Assembly (NCBI GenBank): GCA_025454955.1
Contig: JALONL010000003.1
Location: 124,001 to 188,000 of the forward strand
Direction of reading: 5' to 3'
Length of the DNA: 64,000 nucleotides
Origin: Bacteroidia bacterium
GTDB taxonomy: Bacteria > Bacteroidota > Bacteroidia > Palsa-965
The notes below the pieces were generated by a model. It did no database searches. It saw only the letters and a list, made by a program, of their open reading frames with translations, and had not been told where the DNA came from. The position numbers and the translations under genes are program-made. Positions 8,701 through 16,912 of this stretch are shown one piece after another (positions within the stretch are counted from its first letter, which is position 1; every line of letters starts with the position of its first letter).

Positions 8701-10854
8701 TCAGCGGCTTATAATTACTTCATGTGTTTCAATTCTGCCGGAGGTTATTACCCGGATGAGGTATGAGCCCTCGGGCAATTCTGCCACATTGAGCACAACA
8801 AGGTTGGTTTGCGGTCTGGTCTGCATAACTACACGTCCTGTAAGGTCGGTGATTTCTATGAGACCGGCTACTTCATCCTCCACATTTACCTTTACTTCGT
8901 TTGAAGCCGGGTTGGGGAATACGGTAATTTGTCCGGTTGCTGATGCATTTCCGTTTTCGGCACCGCTGCCCAAACGGCAGGTAATGATAGATATGTTTAC
9001 CTGATCGGTTACAGTGCAGCCGGCGGCATCGGTAACAGTTACGGTATAAATGCCGGGCGTACAGGTACGCAACACCGGCGATGTGCAGGCGCCCGGTGTG
9101 TAAACACCGATTCCGGGGCAAAACAAATCGGTAACCGGCGACCACACAATTGTGTAAGGCGGTGTACCTCCGCTCACCACCGGCACAAGCGTATCGAACA
9201 AATTACAGCATAGTATAAGATCGGGACCTGCGTTTACACTGAGTGTACTTACTGTTACGGGTACAATTGCTGTTGCGGAGGGACACCCGGGGTTTGAGCC
9301 TGTTACTGTATAGGTTGTTGAGGTGCTCGGGCAGGCCACAGGACTTGTGCAGTTTGTGCAGCTCAGTCCTGCAGCCGGCGACCAGGTGTAAGTGGTTGGG
9401 CTGCCGCAGGTGGCATTTACTGAAATGGTGGCGCAGGAATCGGGACAAATAAAAGGCGCAAGGCTTACACCCATGTCGGGTGCTCTGTACAAGCGCAGCA
9501 GGCCAAGGCTTGAAACTGTGGTGCCGCAAACCGGATTTGATGTGGTAAGTTTGATCCGGTAATTAAGGGAGCACACGGCAAAAGGAGGCAGGTTGAGCAA
9601 CGGTGTAATGTTGTAACTGCCCGCAGTACCGGTTTGTGTGGCCTGATTCACCCATGAACCGGTAATCACTCCGCTTGCGTCGCAGGGTGCCGCAGACCAG
9701 AAATAGTTTGTTTCATTGGTGGATGCCGAGCCGTTTACCATAATCGCTGCATTCAGACATTGGTTGGTAGCCATTGAAAAAACAGCCGTAGGCGGGTTAC
9801 TCACAGTAACACTCCGTGTAAAGGTAACTGTAGCGCAGCCGTAGTTTACTACACAGGTAATTACACCCGAAGCAACCACGTTGATTCCGTTTTGTGAACC
9901 ATTGCCGGTGCCTGATGTAAAACAAGTACCACCGGTTCCGCTGCCCAGTGTTGAACCTGCCGGTGCCGACCATGTAAAGCCCGTGGCACCCGGGAATCCG
10001 CAGTCGGCAGTTACCGAACTGTTGCCGTTGGAAAGCTTGTACAGGCCGGAAACATTTGAGCAGATATTACTGGGGCCGGTGAGCGATGGATTGAGGTTGC
10101 AAAAGGTAATGTTATCTACGCTTCCGCTAAATGTGCGTGTTGGTGAACCTTCGGGTTTGTTGCCAACCTGCACAGCATTAAGACCGCCAACCGCCGCCGG
10201 AATAGTAAAGCACGAACTACCCATGAGCACCGTACGGGCAGCATCAGAATACATACTTAGTTTGCAACGTGTGGCATCAAGGCGCTGAATACGCACATAA
10301 CGCTTTACGCCCGCCGAACCCGAAGGTAAATCAATATTGGCTGATGTGCTCCAGACTGGCGGAGTAGTAAGTGTGTATCCGGCAGCAAACGAACTGTTAA
10401 ATTGTTTTGCACCCGCATAAATCCACCAGTCCGACGGATTGGTGTTGCCTGCCGGGCCCAGTATAGCTACTTCTATGCAATGCATGTTGCTGTACTTCAT
10501 AGGCGGCGGCGAATAGTTGCCGCTTGCATTGTACACAGCCGGCGTGGAGGGCGTAAACGCAATAAGCGTGTGCGCAGGGCCGTTGCCCGATACAGGAGTA
10601 AAATCAAAATCGCAATACCATGAAGTGTTGCTTAGTGCGGGCGAAAAAGTAGTGTGCACAAATCGGGGAACACTTCCGTCAGCAGCTCCTGTAAAGGTTA
10701 CCTGGCTGCTGGAAATAGCTACACCTGTGTTTACCTGTGTCCAGCCAGCCGAACTGCTGAAATCGTAAGTTGTACATTGTGCGTGTGTCGTTCCGGCCGT
10801 TAGCACACCTATCACCACAAGCGATAGTGCTTTTAGCATTTTATGAGTTTTCAT
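8701..10854 (-). CDS. Secreted multidomain surface protein with T9SS type A sorting domain
   Basis: A 717-residue secreted protein. An N-terminal signal peptide (MLKALSLVVIGVLTAGTTHA) is followed by a lectin/jelly-roll-like domain (~28-260, starting CTTYDFSSSAGW and ending at SGSVDNITFCNL). After that come Ig/PKD-like modules rich in paired cysteines, including APFICPDSCATISV and TYTWSPAAGLSCTNC, and a C-terminal sorting domain starting ITVFPNPASNEVKVN and ending ETHEVIISR. The last segment is the PNPA-type signal cleaved when T9SS cargo is anchored or released. No catalytic motif is visible, so an adhesive or structural role is likely. It ends at a strong terminator. Confidence 0.85.
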   Translation of the reverse strand: MKTHKMLKALSLVVIGVLTAGTTHAQCTTYDFSSSAGWTQVNTGVAISSSQVTFTGAADGSVPRFVHTTFSPALSNTSWYCDFDFTPVSGNGPAHTLIAFTPSTPAVYNASGNYSPPPMKYSNMHCIEVAILGPAGNTNPSDWWIYAGAKQFNSSFAAGYTLTTPPVWSTSANIDLPSGSAGVKRYVRIQRLDATRCKLSMYSDAARTVLMGSSCFTIPAAVGGLNAVQVGNKPEGSPTRTFSGSVDNITFCNLNPSLTGPSNICSNVSGLYKLSNGNSSVTADCGFPGATGFTWSAPAGSTLGSGTGGTCFTSGTGNGSQNGINVVASGVITCVVNYGCATVTFTRSVTVSNPPTAVFSMATNQCLNAAIMVNGSASTNETNYFWSAAPCDASGVITGSWVNQATQTGTAGSYNITPLLNLPPFAVCSLNYRIKLTTSNPVCGTTVSSLGLLRLYRAPDMGVSLAPFICPDSCATISVNATCGSPTTYTWSPAAGLSCTNCTSPVACPSTSTTYTVTGSNPGCPSATAIVPVTVSTLSVNAGPDLILCCNLFDTLVPVVSGGTPPYTIVWSPVTDLFCPGIGVYTPGACTSPVLRTCTPGIYTVTVTDAAGCTVTDQVNISIITCRLGSGAENGNASATGQITVFPNPASNEVKVNVEDEVAGLIEITDLTGRVVMQTRPQTNLVVLNVAELPEGSYLIRVITSGRIETHEVIISR

Positions 10855-10994
10855 GAGAAATGAGTGTTAGTGAACCTGAAAGTTAATTCCATGAAAACCC
10901 TGATGCCGGATAGATGTATATTCGGCTGCACCTAATGTATAATCGCAGGGGTCATATGTAAATTTGTTTAATAATCGCGGCTATAAAATGAAAA

Positions 10995-11021
10995 CCGCCA
11001 ACGAATGTGTTTCATTGGCGG
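10995..11021 (-). terminator. Terminator of the ald/small protein operon
   Basis: Arms CCGCCAA (10995-11001) and TTGGCGG (11015-11021), extendable by GAA/TTC around a small loop. On the minus strand a TTTTCATTTT tract follows. It lies 22 nt after the stop at 11043. Confidence 0.75.
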
Positions 11022-11042
11022 GTTGATGGTAATTGTTTGCAA

Positions 11043-11447
11043 TTACTTGCAGGTGCAATCTTTTGTTGGAAACACTTTAAGCAGCTTCACGGTAGAATCT
11101 TTCATACAGGCCGAGAAATAGGCATCCACTAGTTTCCCGTTTACCGGGCAGGTAAGCAGATATTCGCGGCAGGGCTCGTTTTGTGGTTTGCTGCGCGAGA
11201 GATCTACCTCGGCTTTGGGTATGGAGGCTTTAAGCTGGTCGAGGGTTACGCCTTCGCAGGTGAGTTTGCAAATGGCGGTGCTGTCGGTGTCGAATGTTTT
11301 GGCGTTTACCAGCAATGTGCGCACACGGCTGGCGGGTGTCCAGCCGTCGAGAATTTTGTCGCCGTAGGCAATGTATAAAATAAGTACGCCCAGCCCAAAG
11401 CCAAAGCCGTAGAGCAGGAGGCGGCGTTTCCAGGTCATTCGGTTCAT
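11043..11447 (-). CDS. Small single-pass membrane protein, cysteine-containing, unknown function
   Basis: A 134-residue protein. After a short basic N-terminus there is one membrane helix (about 8-28, LLLYGFGFGLGVLILYIAYG), then an extracytoplasmic domain with six cysteines: CKLTC, CREYLLTC, ACMKDS and a C-terminal CTCK. I do not recognise the family. Its start overlaps the alanine dehydrogenase stop as TGATG, so translation is probably coupled. A paralogue's 3' end survives in the pseudogene at 8163-8285. That copy keeps TCPVNGK, DAYFSACMKDSTVK and the CxCK end, which marks these as the conserved core. Confidence 0.7.
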   Translation of the reverse strand: MNRMTWKRRLLLYGFGFGLGVLILYIAYGDKILDGWTPASRVRTLLVNAKTFDTDSTAICKLTCEGVTLDQLKASIPKAEVDLSRSKPQNEPCREYLLTCPVNGKLVDAYFSACMKDSTVKLLKVFPTKDCTCK

Positions 11448-12667
11448 CAGAGTGCGGCTACGAGCAGGTCAATGTCTTTGGAAGGCAGGTTAAACAACTC
11501 GCCGAGGTATTTATTGGTGAGAATGCCGTTATAAAAGTAAACGCCGTTGCGCACTCCCGAGCTGTGGCGGAGCATATTGCCCATGCCGCCTTCATCGCCA
11601 ATATGCTGGAGAATGGGCGTAAAAATGGTGCTCAGCGCATACGAAGCCGTGCGCGCCACACGAGAGGCAATGTTGGGCACACAGTAATGTACCACACCAT
11701 GCTTGCGGAATACCGGACTGGTATGGTTCGTCACACGCGATGTTTCGAAACAGCCGCCCTGGTCAATGCTCACGTCCACAATCACCGAGCCGGTTTTCAT
11801 GTCCTGCACCATTTCTTCGGTCACAATGCAGGGAGTACGCCCGCCCGATGCGCGAATGGCACCAATGGCCACATCGGCTGTTTTGAGGTGTTTGGCCAGC
11901 ACTTTTGGCTGCACGGTAGAGGTAAAAATGCGAGTGCCCAGCACATTCTGCAAACGCCGCAGCCTGTACACCGAACTGTCGAATACCTTTACCGTGGCGC
12001 CCAGTCCGAGTGCAGCCCGTGCTGCGTATTCGCCCACGGTTCCTGCGCCCAGAATCACTACTTCGGTAGGAGCCACACCGGCAATGCCGCCCAGTATGGA
12101 GCCTTGTCCGTTGTTTACGTTGCTCAGCAGCTCGGCCGCAATAAGTATGGAGGTACCGCCGGCAATTTCGCCCATCGATCGGATTACGGGAAATACGCCG
12201 TCCTCGTCCTTAATCCACTCGTAAGCTATGGCCGTTACTTTTTTGTCCATGAGCTTGCGCACAAAATTTTCGGGCTGTGCCGGAAGCTGCAGGGTGGAGA
12301 AGAGGATTTGCTTGGGCTGCATCAGCTCAATTTCTTCGAGCGAGGGCGGAGCCACTTTGAGTATGATCTCGCAGTTTTTGTAAAGCTCGTCGGTGGTGTA
12401 GGCAATGCGGGCACCGTGTTCGCTGTAGTCATTGTCCTGGAAGTTGGCGTTTTTGCCGGCGCCGGTTTCTACCATTACCTCGTGGCCGTGGTTTATCAGC
12501 AGCCCCGCATCGTCGGGCACCAGCGAAACGCGGTTTTCCTGAAACGTAATTTCTTTTGGAATGCCAATGCGCAAATGCCCTTTTTTATGGGCTACTTCCA
12601 GCATTTCTTCCTGAGGCATCAGCGCGCCCTTGGTGAGCGACAAAAGCACATCGCGCGAAGTTTTCAT
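11447..12667 (-). CDS. ald: Alanine dehydrogenase
   Basis: Catalyses the NAD-dependent interconversion of alanine and pyruvate plus ammonia in the cytoplasm. The 406-residue protein is ~35 residues longer than classic Ald because of an N-terminal extension (MKTSRDVLLSLTKGALMPQEE) common in Bacteroidota homologues. The core begins RIGIPKEITFQENRVSLVP, the signature of the AlaDH/PNT N-terminal domain. The Rossmann motif is VVILGAGTVGEYAA, and the substrate loop holds GEIAGGTS. Although the fold is shared with PntAA at 41192, the gene stands alone and is not next to pntB. Its stop overlaps the start of the small membrane protein gene. The region 12668-12966 upstream shows nothing I can name. Confidence 0.88.
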   Translation of the reverse strand: MKTSRDVLLSLTKGALMPQEEMLEVAHKKGHLRIGIPKEITFQENRVSLVPDDAGLLINHGHEVMVETGAGKNANFQDNDYSEHGARIAYTTDELYKNCEIILKVAPPSLEEIELMQPKQILFSTLQLPAQPENFVRKLMDKKVTAIAYEWIKDEDGVFPVIRSMGEIAGGTSILIAAELLSNVNNGQGSILGGIAGVAPTEVVILGAGTVGEYAARAALGLGATVKVFDSSVYRLRRLQNVLGTRIFTSTVQPKVLAKHLKTADVAIGAIRASGGRTPCIVTEEMVQDMKTGSVIVDVSIDQGGCFETSRVTNHTSPVFRKHGVVHYCVPNIASRVARTASYALSTIFTPILQHIGDEGGMGNMLRHSSGVRNGVYFYNGILTNKYLGELFNLPSKDIDLLVAAL

Positions 12668-12966
12668 ACGGGTGTGATAACGGCAGGTGTGTATGGCAGG
12701 GGATGAAGCCCCCGTCTCATTTTTGTGTTGTGAAGATACGGTTTATTTTGGGATGTGATGGCTGTAAATTAAACACCGATTCATTATACCGGTACACCTC
12801 TAATACACAGTATATTCAAGGTGCTTTAAACCACCCGGTCGTATAATCAGGCATCCCCTGCAAGGGTTATTAAGACAGGTAGTTGTCCGTTAATGGTAAG
12901 TCCCAACCCAATTGCTTATTTCAATCTGAACTTTTACAGCAAAGTTGAATGCCTTCTGGCCACAAA

Positions 12967-13773
12967 CTACAAAGCAAGTTTTTTTAAATGCCGCATTACC
13001 TCACGCTGAACAGTTTCAAAGTCAGGAAGATTTCCGATTTGTTCAGCCAGCGAATTATTCCAGCGAGCCTTGTATTGAGGAAGTCTTTCGTCCAGTTTTT
13101 TATGAAATACCTGAGGCGCAATGCTCTTTGCGATGCACTTTTGAGAGAATTCGGAACGAAGAAATTCTACTTCCATCTTTTCATACTCCAGCAAATACCA
13201 AATATCATAAAAATCACGAGCTTGCATCCGCTGTATTACGGAACGGAGCTTTTCAATTAATACTTCTTCCAGTGAATAGCATTGTATTTCAATTTCAGTA
13301 CCTCTGTCTGAGTAATCATTGAGTAAAGCTTTTTTAACAGGAAGGAAGATTAGTTTTTCGGATTTTGAAATATCAATTTTAATATTTTTATTGTTTCCCT
13401 GTCCTCCCAGAGGACCTGTATAGCTGATATAAAAACCAATTCCTCCGTCTTCATGGGTATGGTCAGAATTTATTTCCAGACTAATGTTACTTTCCTCTTT
13501 AATAAACTCAAATACTTCTCTGAACCAGCCATATATCTCCTCGTTAAGAGTATTTTCCTGTATCAGCGTAAAATCCAGATCTTCTGAAAACCGATAGTCG
13601 CTGAAATAAACCTTCTTTAAAACCGTCCCGCCTTTAAATACAAGTATTGAATTAAGCGTTTTATGAAGCGCAATGCCCGTAAGTAACCACGTCAGCACAT
13701 AATCTTTTTCAATTTGCTGATCTCGCACACCACACTGCAGAGCCTTACGCTGAATTTCGCCCGGTTTAATCAT
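12967..13773 (-). CDS. AbiEii/AbiGii-type nucleotidyltransferase toxin
   Basis: Toxin of a two-gene abortive-infection/toxin-antitoxin system. The 268-residue protein has the DUF1814 nucleotidyltransferase motifs: FKGGT (46-50, with GGT at 48-50) and RFSEDLDF (61-68), the pair that binds NTP and metal, plus LEEVLIEKLRS and ARDFYDIWYLLE further on. Known family members add nucleotides to tRNA 3' ends or act as GTP-binding toxins, stopping translation. The start overlaps the antitoxin stop by 4 nt (13770-13773). The pair is AT-rich compared with neighbours, as expected for a mobile defence module. Confidence 0.88.
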   Translation of the reverse strand: MIKPGEIQRKALQCGVRDQQIEKDYVLTWLLTGIALHKTLNSILVFKGGTVLKKVYFSDYRFSEDLDFTLIQENTLNEEIYGWFREVFEFIKEESNISLEINSDHTHEDGGIGFYISYTGPLGGQGNNKNIKIDISKSEKLIFLPVKKALLNDYSDRGTEIEIQCYSLEEVLIEKLRSVIQRMQARDFYDIWYLLEYEKMEVEFLRSEFSQKCIAKSIAPQVFHKKLDERLPQYKARWNNSLAEQIGNLPDFETVQREVMRHLKKLAL

Positions 13774-14591
13774 GTATCAATTCCCCCTCTAATCGTATCC
13801 ACATCCATATTAAGTTGAATACTCCACCTGCTCAGATATTTACCCGATTTGGGGAGTTCTGTGTCAAGCAATATATAAGATGATGATTTCATGCCTTGCA
13901 GCGACTCAATTATCGGAGTGTTTATCTCCAATAATTCCAGCAAATACCCAAGGCGCTTAATAACCGATTGGGCATCAAATTCGCGGACATAGTTAAGAAG
14001 TACGTCAAATCTTATTTTGCTTTTTGCTGCAAAAATTGCTTTCGCAATTTCTGAAATCCCTCCAGCATAATCGGGTTTGTAAAGACAGTCTATAATTGTT
14101 TTTTCCAAATCAGAACATTCTGCTTTGTGGTGATCGTCAATCCATGTTTTTTTATTCCCGAAAAAATGTTTTGGATTGTGGTAAATGAACTGAAATGGAA
14201 TGTTTTTAATTACCAGTTCAGAAGGTTTTATTTGTTTGGCCACCACTATTTGTTCTTTCAGCGAAGGCTGGGTAATAAGACCATGAATTTGCAGGGCAGA
14301 ATAATAGCCAATGTAATGTTTACCGCCGTTTACCAACTGCCCGGCCATTATATGCCAGTTGGGCATAAATGTGTCGGGATTTTGTTCAAAAGGAATAATC
14401 TGATACACCCCATTTTTCAGGCGCATCAGCAATCCGCGTCTTACCATATCGCTCACCAGCTCACGTCTTGCACCGGGTTTTGAGCCCGGCAGGGCATGGG
14501 CAGTTTCCTCAAAATCAAAGTGTTGTCTTTCCTCATTGTGGAAAAAAGACAACAGGTTGTAGGATTGATGAGAAATGGATTTAGTTATCAT
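13770..14591 (-). CDS. AbiEi-type transcriptional regulator/antitoxin
   Basis: Antitoxin and likely repressor of the pair. The 273-residue protein has an N-terminal winged-helix part (about 20-80; ALPGSKPGARRELVSDMV then RRGLLMRLKNGVYQI) as in AbiEi_4-type proteins. A C-terminal domain with HGLITQPSLKEQ and LEKTIIDCLYKPDYAGGI follows, typical of the family. I use the ATG at 14589-14591; the frame continues to a TTG at 14607-14609. The half-site at 14589-14605 overlaps the chosen start and matches the arm of the palindrome at 14652-14714, which fits self-repression. Confidence 0.85.
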   Translation of the reverse strand: MITKSISHQSYNLLSFFHNEERQHFDFEETAHALPGSKPGARRELVSDMVRRGLLMRLKNGVYQIIPFEQNPDTFMPNWHIMAGQLVNGGKHYIGYYSALQIHGLITQPSLKEQIVVAKQIKPSELVIKNIPFQFIYHNPKHFFGNKKTWIDDHHKAECSDLEKTIIDCLYKPDYAGGISEIAKAIFAAKSKIRFDVLLNYVREFDAQSVIKRLGYLLELLEINTPIIESLQGMKSSSYILLDTELPKSGKYLSRWSIQLNMDVDTIRGGIDT

Positions 14592-14605
14592 ATCCTGAAA
14601 ATCAT
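14589..14605. promoter_or_regulatory. Extra half-site overlapping the AbiEi start codon
   Basis: CATATCCTGAAAATCAT differs at two positions from the CATATCCTAAAAATCAG core of the palindrome arm at 14652-14679. A third copy over the start codon suggests a second regulator contact. This is inferred from similarity only. Confidence 0.45.
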
Positions 14606-14651
14606 TCAAAGCCTTACTTCAAAGATACAAAATATAATATCTTCTTGCAAA

Positions 14652-14714
14652 TAATTATATTCCATATCCTAAAAATCAGAATATAGCTGATTTTTAGGAT
14701 ATGGAATATAATTA
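14652..14714. promoter_or_regulatory. Perfect 28-bp-arm inverted repeat, candidate AbiEi operator
   Basis: Arms 14652-14679 and 14687-14714 are perfect reverse complements around a 7-nt centre (AATATAG). The element sits 60 nt upstream of abiEi and touches the last three bases of tsaE. AbiE systems studied elsewhere have their antitoxin bind inverted repeats in the promoter, so an operator is the first reading. A bidirectional AT-rich terminator for tsaE is the alternative. Confidence 0.6.
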
Positions 14715-15128
14715 CCCTGCTTTTATATTTCGCTCCTCCCCCACAATCTCCAAAAACACATTCACCCCATCCTCCGGCAACAACTCCTCTGCCCGTTCCG
14801 GCCATTCAATAAAACAAAACTCACCGCTCCACACAGCTTCTTCAAGCCCCGCATCAAAAGCCTCCTGCGCATTGCGCAACCGGTACAAATCATAATGATG
14901 CACCGGCCCGTGCGCACTCTCGTAGGTATTCACCAGCGCAAACGACGGGCTGCTGGTATGATCTTTCACACCCAGCGCAATGCACAATGCTTTTATCAAT
15001 GTGGTTTTCCCGGCCCCAAGCTGCCCGTGAAATGCAAACACCCGCGCCTGCGGAAATGCGTCGAGCAATGCTTTTGCGGCATCGGGCAATTGCTCAAGGG
15101 TAAACGGGCCAAAGGCAAAACGGCTCAT
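14712..15128 (-). CDS. tsaE: tRNA t6A biosynthesis ATPase TsaE
   Basis: ATPase of the TsaB-TsaD-TsaE complex that installs threonylcarbamoyl on A37 of ANN-decoding tRNAs. The 138-residue length is usual. The P-loop GQLGAGKT lies at 35-42, followed by the family segments SSPSFALVNTYE and VHHYDLYRL, and a C-terminal FIEWPERAEELLP. The start overlaps the porX stop by 4 nt (15125-15128), so the two are an operon. The stop codon lies inside the end of the AbiE palindrome. Confidence 0.93.
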   Translation of the reverse strand: MSRFAFGPFTLEQLPDAAKALLDAFPQARVFAFHGQLGAGKTTLIKALCIALGVKDHTSSPSFALVNTYESAHGPVHHYDLYRLRNAQEAFDAGLEEAVWSGEFCFIEWPERAEELLPEDGVNVFLEIVGEERNIKAG

Positions 15129-16678
15129 CGCGGGCTAAGCGTGATGTACGGAATTATCATTTCCTCCAACGAAATGCCGCCGTGCTGAAACGTGTTGCGG
15201 TAATAGCTCACGTAGTGGTTGAAGTTGTTCGGGTACGCAAAAAACATATCCTGCCGCGCAAAAATGTAGGCGCTGCTTACGTTGTTTTTCGGCAAAAATA
15301 CATCGGCCGGATTGCGTACCTCAAACACATCGCGCTTTACATAGTCAAGGCTTTTACCCTGTTTGTAGCGCAGGTTGGTGTTTACATTGCGGTCGCCAAC
15401 CACTTTCGAAGGCTCGGTTACTTTTATCGTGCCGTGGTCGGTGGTTATTACTAAGCGGCATTTCTTCTCGGCCACTAAGCGAATAATATCGTGCAGCGGC
15501 GAGTGCTCAAACCACGATTGTGTAATGGAGCGGTAGGCCGCATCATCGTCGGCAAGTTCGCGTATCACTTCCATTTCGGTGCGCGCGTGCGAGAGCATGT
15601 CCACAAAGTTGTACACAATTACGTTCAGCTTGTTTTGCATCAGGTTGTTGATGCTTTCTACCAGCTTTTTACCAGCGCCGTAGTTGGTGACTTTGTGGTA
15701 CGAAAATTTTACATCGCCCGAAATGCGTTTGAGGTTGGCGGCCAGAAATTCTTCTTCGTGCAAATTCTTTCCGCCTTCGTCATCGTCGTTTTTCCACAAC
15801 TGCGGAAAACGTTTTTCAATTTCCGAAGGCATCAGCCCCGCAAACAGTGCATTGCGCGCATACTGTGTGGCAGTGGGCAATATGCTGAAAAATAATTCTT
15901 CATTGTCCACCTTAAAGTATTGCGAAATTACCGGCTGCAATACTTTCCACTGGTCGTATCGCAAATTGTCTATCAGCACAAAAAACGTGGTGCCTTCTTT
16001 CTCCAGTTGCGGGGCCAGTTTGTTTTTCAGCAGCGTGTGCGAAAGTATCGGCGCGTCTTTGTCTTTGCCGTTGAGCCAGTTTATGTAGTGCTGCTCAATG
16101 AATTTGCCGAAAGCCACATTGGCCTCGCGCTTTTGCATGGTAAGCACTTCGTACATGCTCTGGTCGTCCGACTTGTCGAGCTCCAGTTCCCAGAACACCA
16201 GTTTTTTATACACCTCACCCCATTCCTGGTGCGTGAGGCGGTCGCTCAGGGTCATGCCAATGCTGCGAAATTCCTGCTGGTAGCCACTGGTGGTTTTTTC
16301 GGAAATCAGGCGGCGGTTGTCGAGAATTTTTTTGAGCGAAAGCAGTATCTGATTCGGATTTACAGGCTTAATCAGGTAATCGGCAATTTTAGAGCCTATG
16401 GCATCTTCCATCAGGTTCTCTTCTTCGCTTTTGGTAATCATTACCACCGGCAAATCGTTGCGCGCGGCTTTGAGTCGTGTAAGCGTTTCGAGGCCGGAAA
16501 GGCCGGGCATATTTTCGTCGAGAAAAACAATGTCGAACTCCTGTTTGCCAATCAGTTCCAGAGCTTCGGTGCCGCTGTTGGCGGTGGTTACATTGTATCC
16601 TTTCTCTTTTAAAAAAAGCAGATGCGGTTTAAGCAGATCAATTTCGTCGTCTGCCCAGAGTATTTGTGCCTGATCCAT
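15125..16678 (-). CDS. porX: T9SS response regulator PorX (receiver + PglZ phosphatase-like domain)
   Basis: Regulator of type IX secretion and gliding in Bacteroidota, normally paired with the PorY kinase and an ECF sigma factor. The 517-residue protein has a receiver domain (1-120) with acidic residues D10 and D11, phospho-Asp D54 (FLDENMPG) and the conserved Lys in LIKPVNP. A helical linker leads to a PglZ/alkaline-phosphatase-like domain from ~200 to the end, with FFVLIDNLRYDQW and LVITTDHGTIKV as metal-site motifs. It begins WADDEID as in known PorX. Neither porY nor sigP is in this window. A TATCTTTG box lies 40 nt upstream. Confidence 0.93.
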   Translation of the reverse strand: MDQAQILWADDEIDLLKPHLLFLKEKGYNVTTANSGTEALELIGKQEFDIVFLDENMPGLSGLETLTRLKAARNDLPVVMITKSEEENLMEDAIGSKIADYLIKPVNPNQILLSLKKILDNRRLISEKTTSGYQQEFRSIGMTLSDRLTHQEWGEVYKKLVFWELELDKSDDQSMYEVLTMQKREANVAFGKFIEQHYINWLNGKDKDAPILSHTLLKNKLAPQLEKEGTTFFVLIDNLRYDQWKVLQPVISQYFKVDNEELFFSILPTATQYARNALFAGLMPSEIEKRFPQLWKNDDDEGGKNLHEEEFLAANLKRISGDVKFSYHKVTNYGAGKKLVESINNLMQNKLNVIVYNFVDMLSHARTEMEVIRELADDDAAYRSITQSWFEHSPLHDIIRLVAEKKCRLVITTDHGTIKVTEPSKVVGDRNVNTNLRYKQGKSLDYVKRDVFEVRNPADVFLPKNNVSSAYIFARQDMFFAYPNNFNHYVSYYRNTFQHGGISLEEMIIPYITLSPR

Positions 16679-16717
16679 AAAGTAGTTTGCGTGGCGTGAA
16701 TAATTGCAACGCTTTTC

Positions 16718-16725
16718 AAAGATAG
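16718..16725 (-). promoter_or_regulatory. Candidate -7 element of porX
   Basis: TATCTTTG on the minus strand is a perfect match to TAnnTTTG, 39 nt before the porX start. No clear TTG at -33. Confidence 0.5.
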
Positions 16726-16808
16726 TTATTGTTTGGCAGATGAATGGAGCGGAATGTGGGAGCGAATCTCAAGTGCAATAAAAAACCGGTAGTTCCTGTC
16801 TTCCGCTT

Positions 16809-16849
16809 CCCGATTTTTCATCGGGATCCTCGCCGGCCGAAAAAGGCCG
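16809..16849. repeat. Pair of GC-rich hairpins between porX and the S66 peptidase gene
   Basis: CCCGAT/ATCGGG (16809-16825) and CGGCC/GGCCG (16834-16849), within a GC-rich block (16800-16875) unlike the AT-rich flanks. It may be a dispersed intergenic repeat; no second copy is seen in this window. It could also end transcription from either side, but no T-run follows. Confidence 0.4.
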
Positions 16850-16912
16850 TCTGCGGGGTGCCGCTCCAGCCAGGGCTATATTAACAATCACCTGCGTTCC
16901 AAACCTCCAGTG

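Noticed and set aside
12967-14714. Prophage or insertion sequence carrying the AbiE pair
   Set aside because: No integrase, transposase or flanking direct repeat is seen; only AT-richness and the palindrome mark the segment as possibly mobile.
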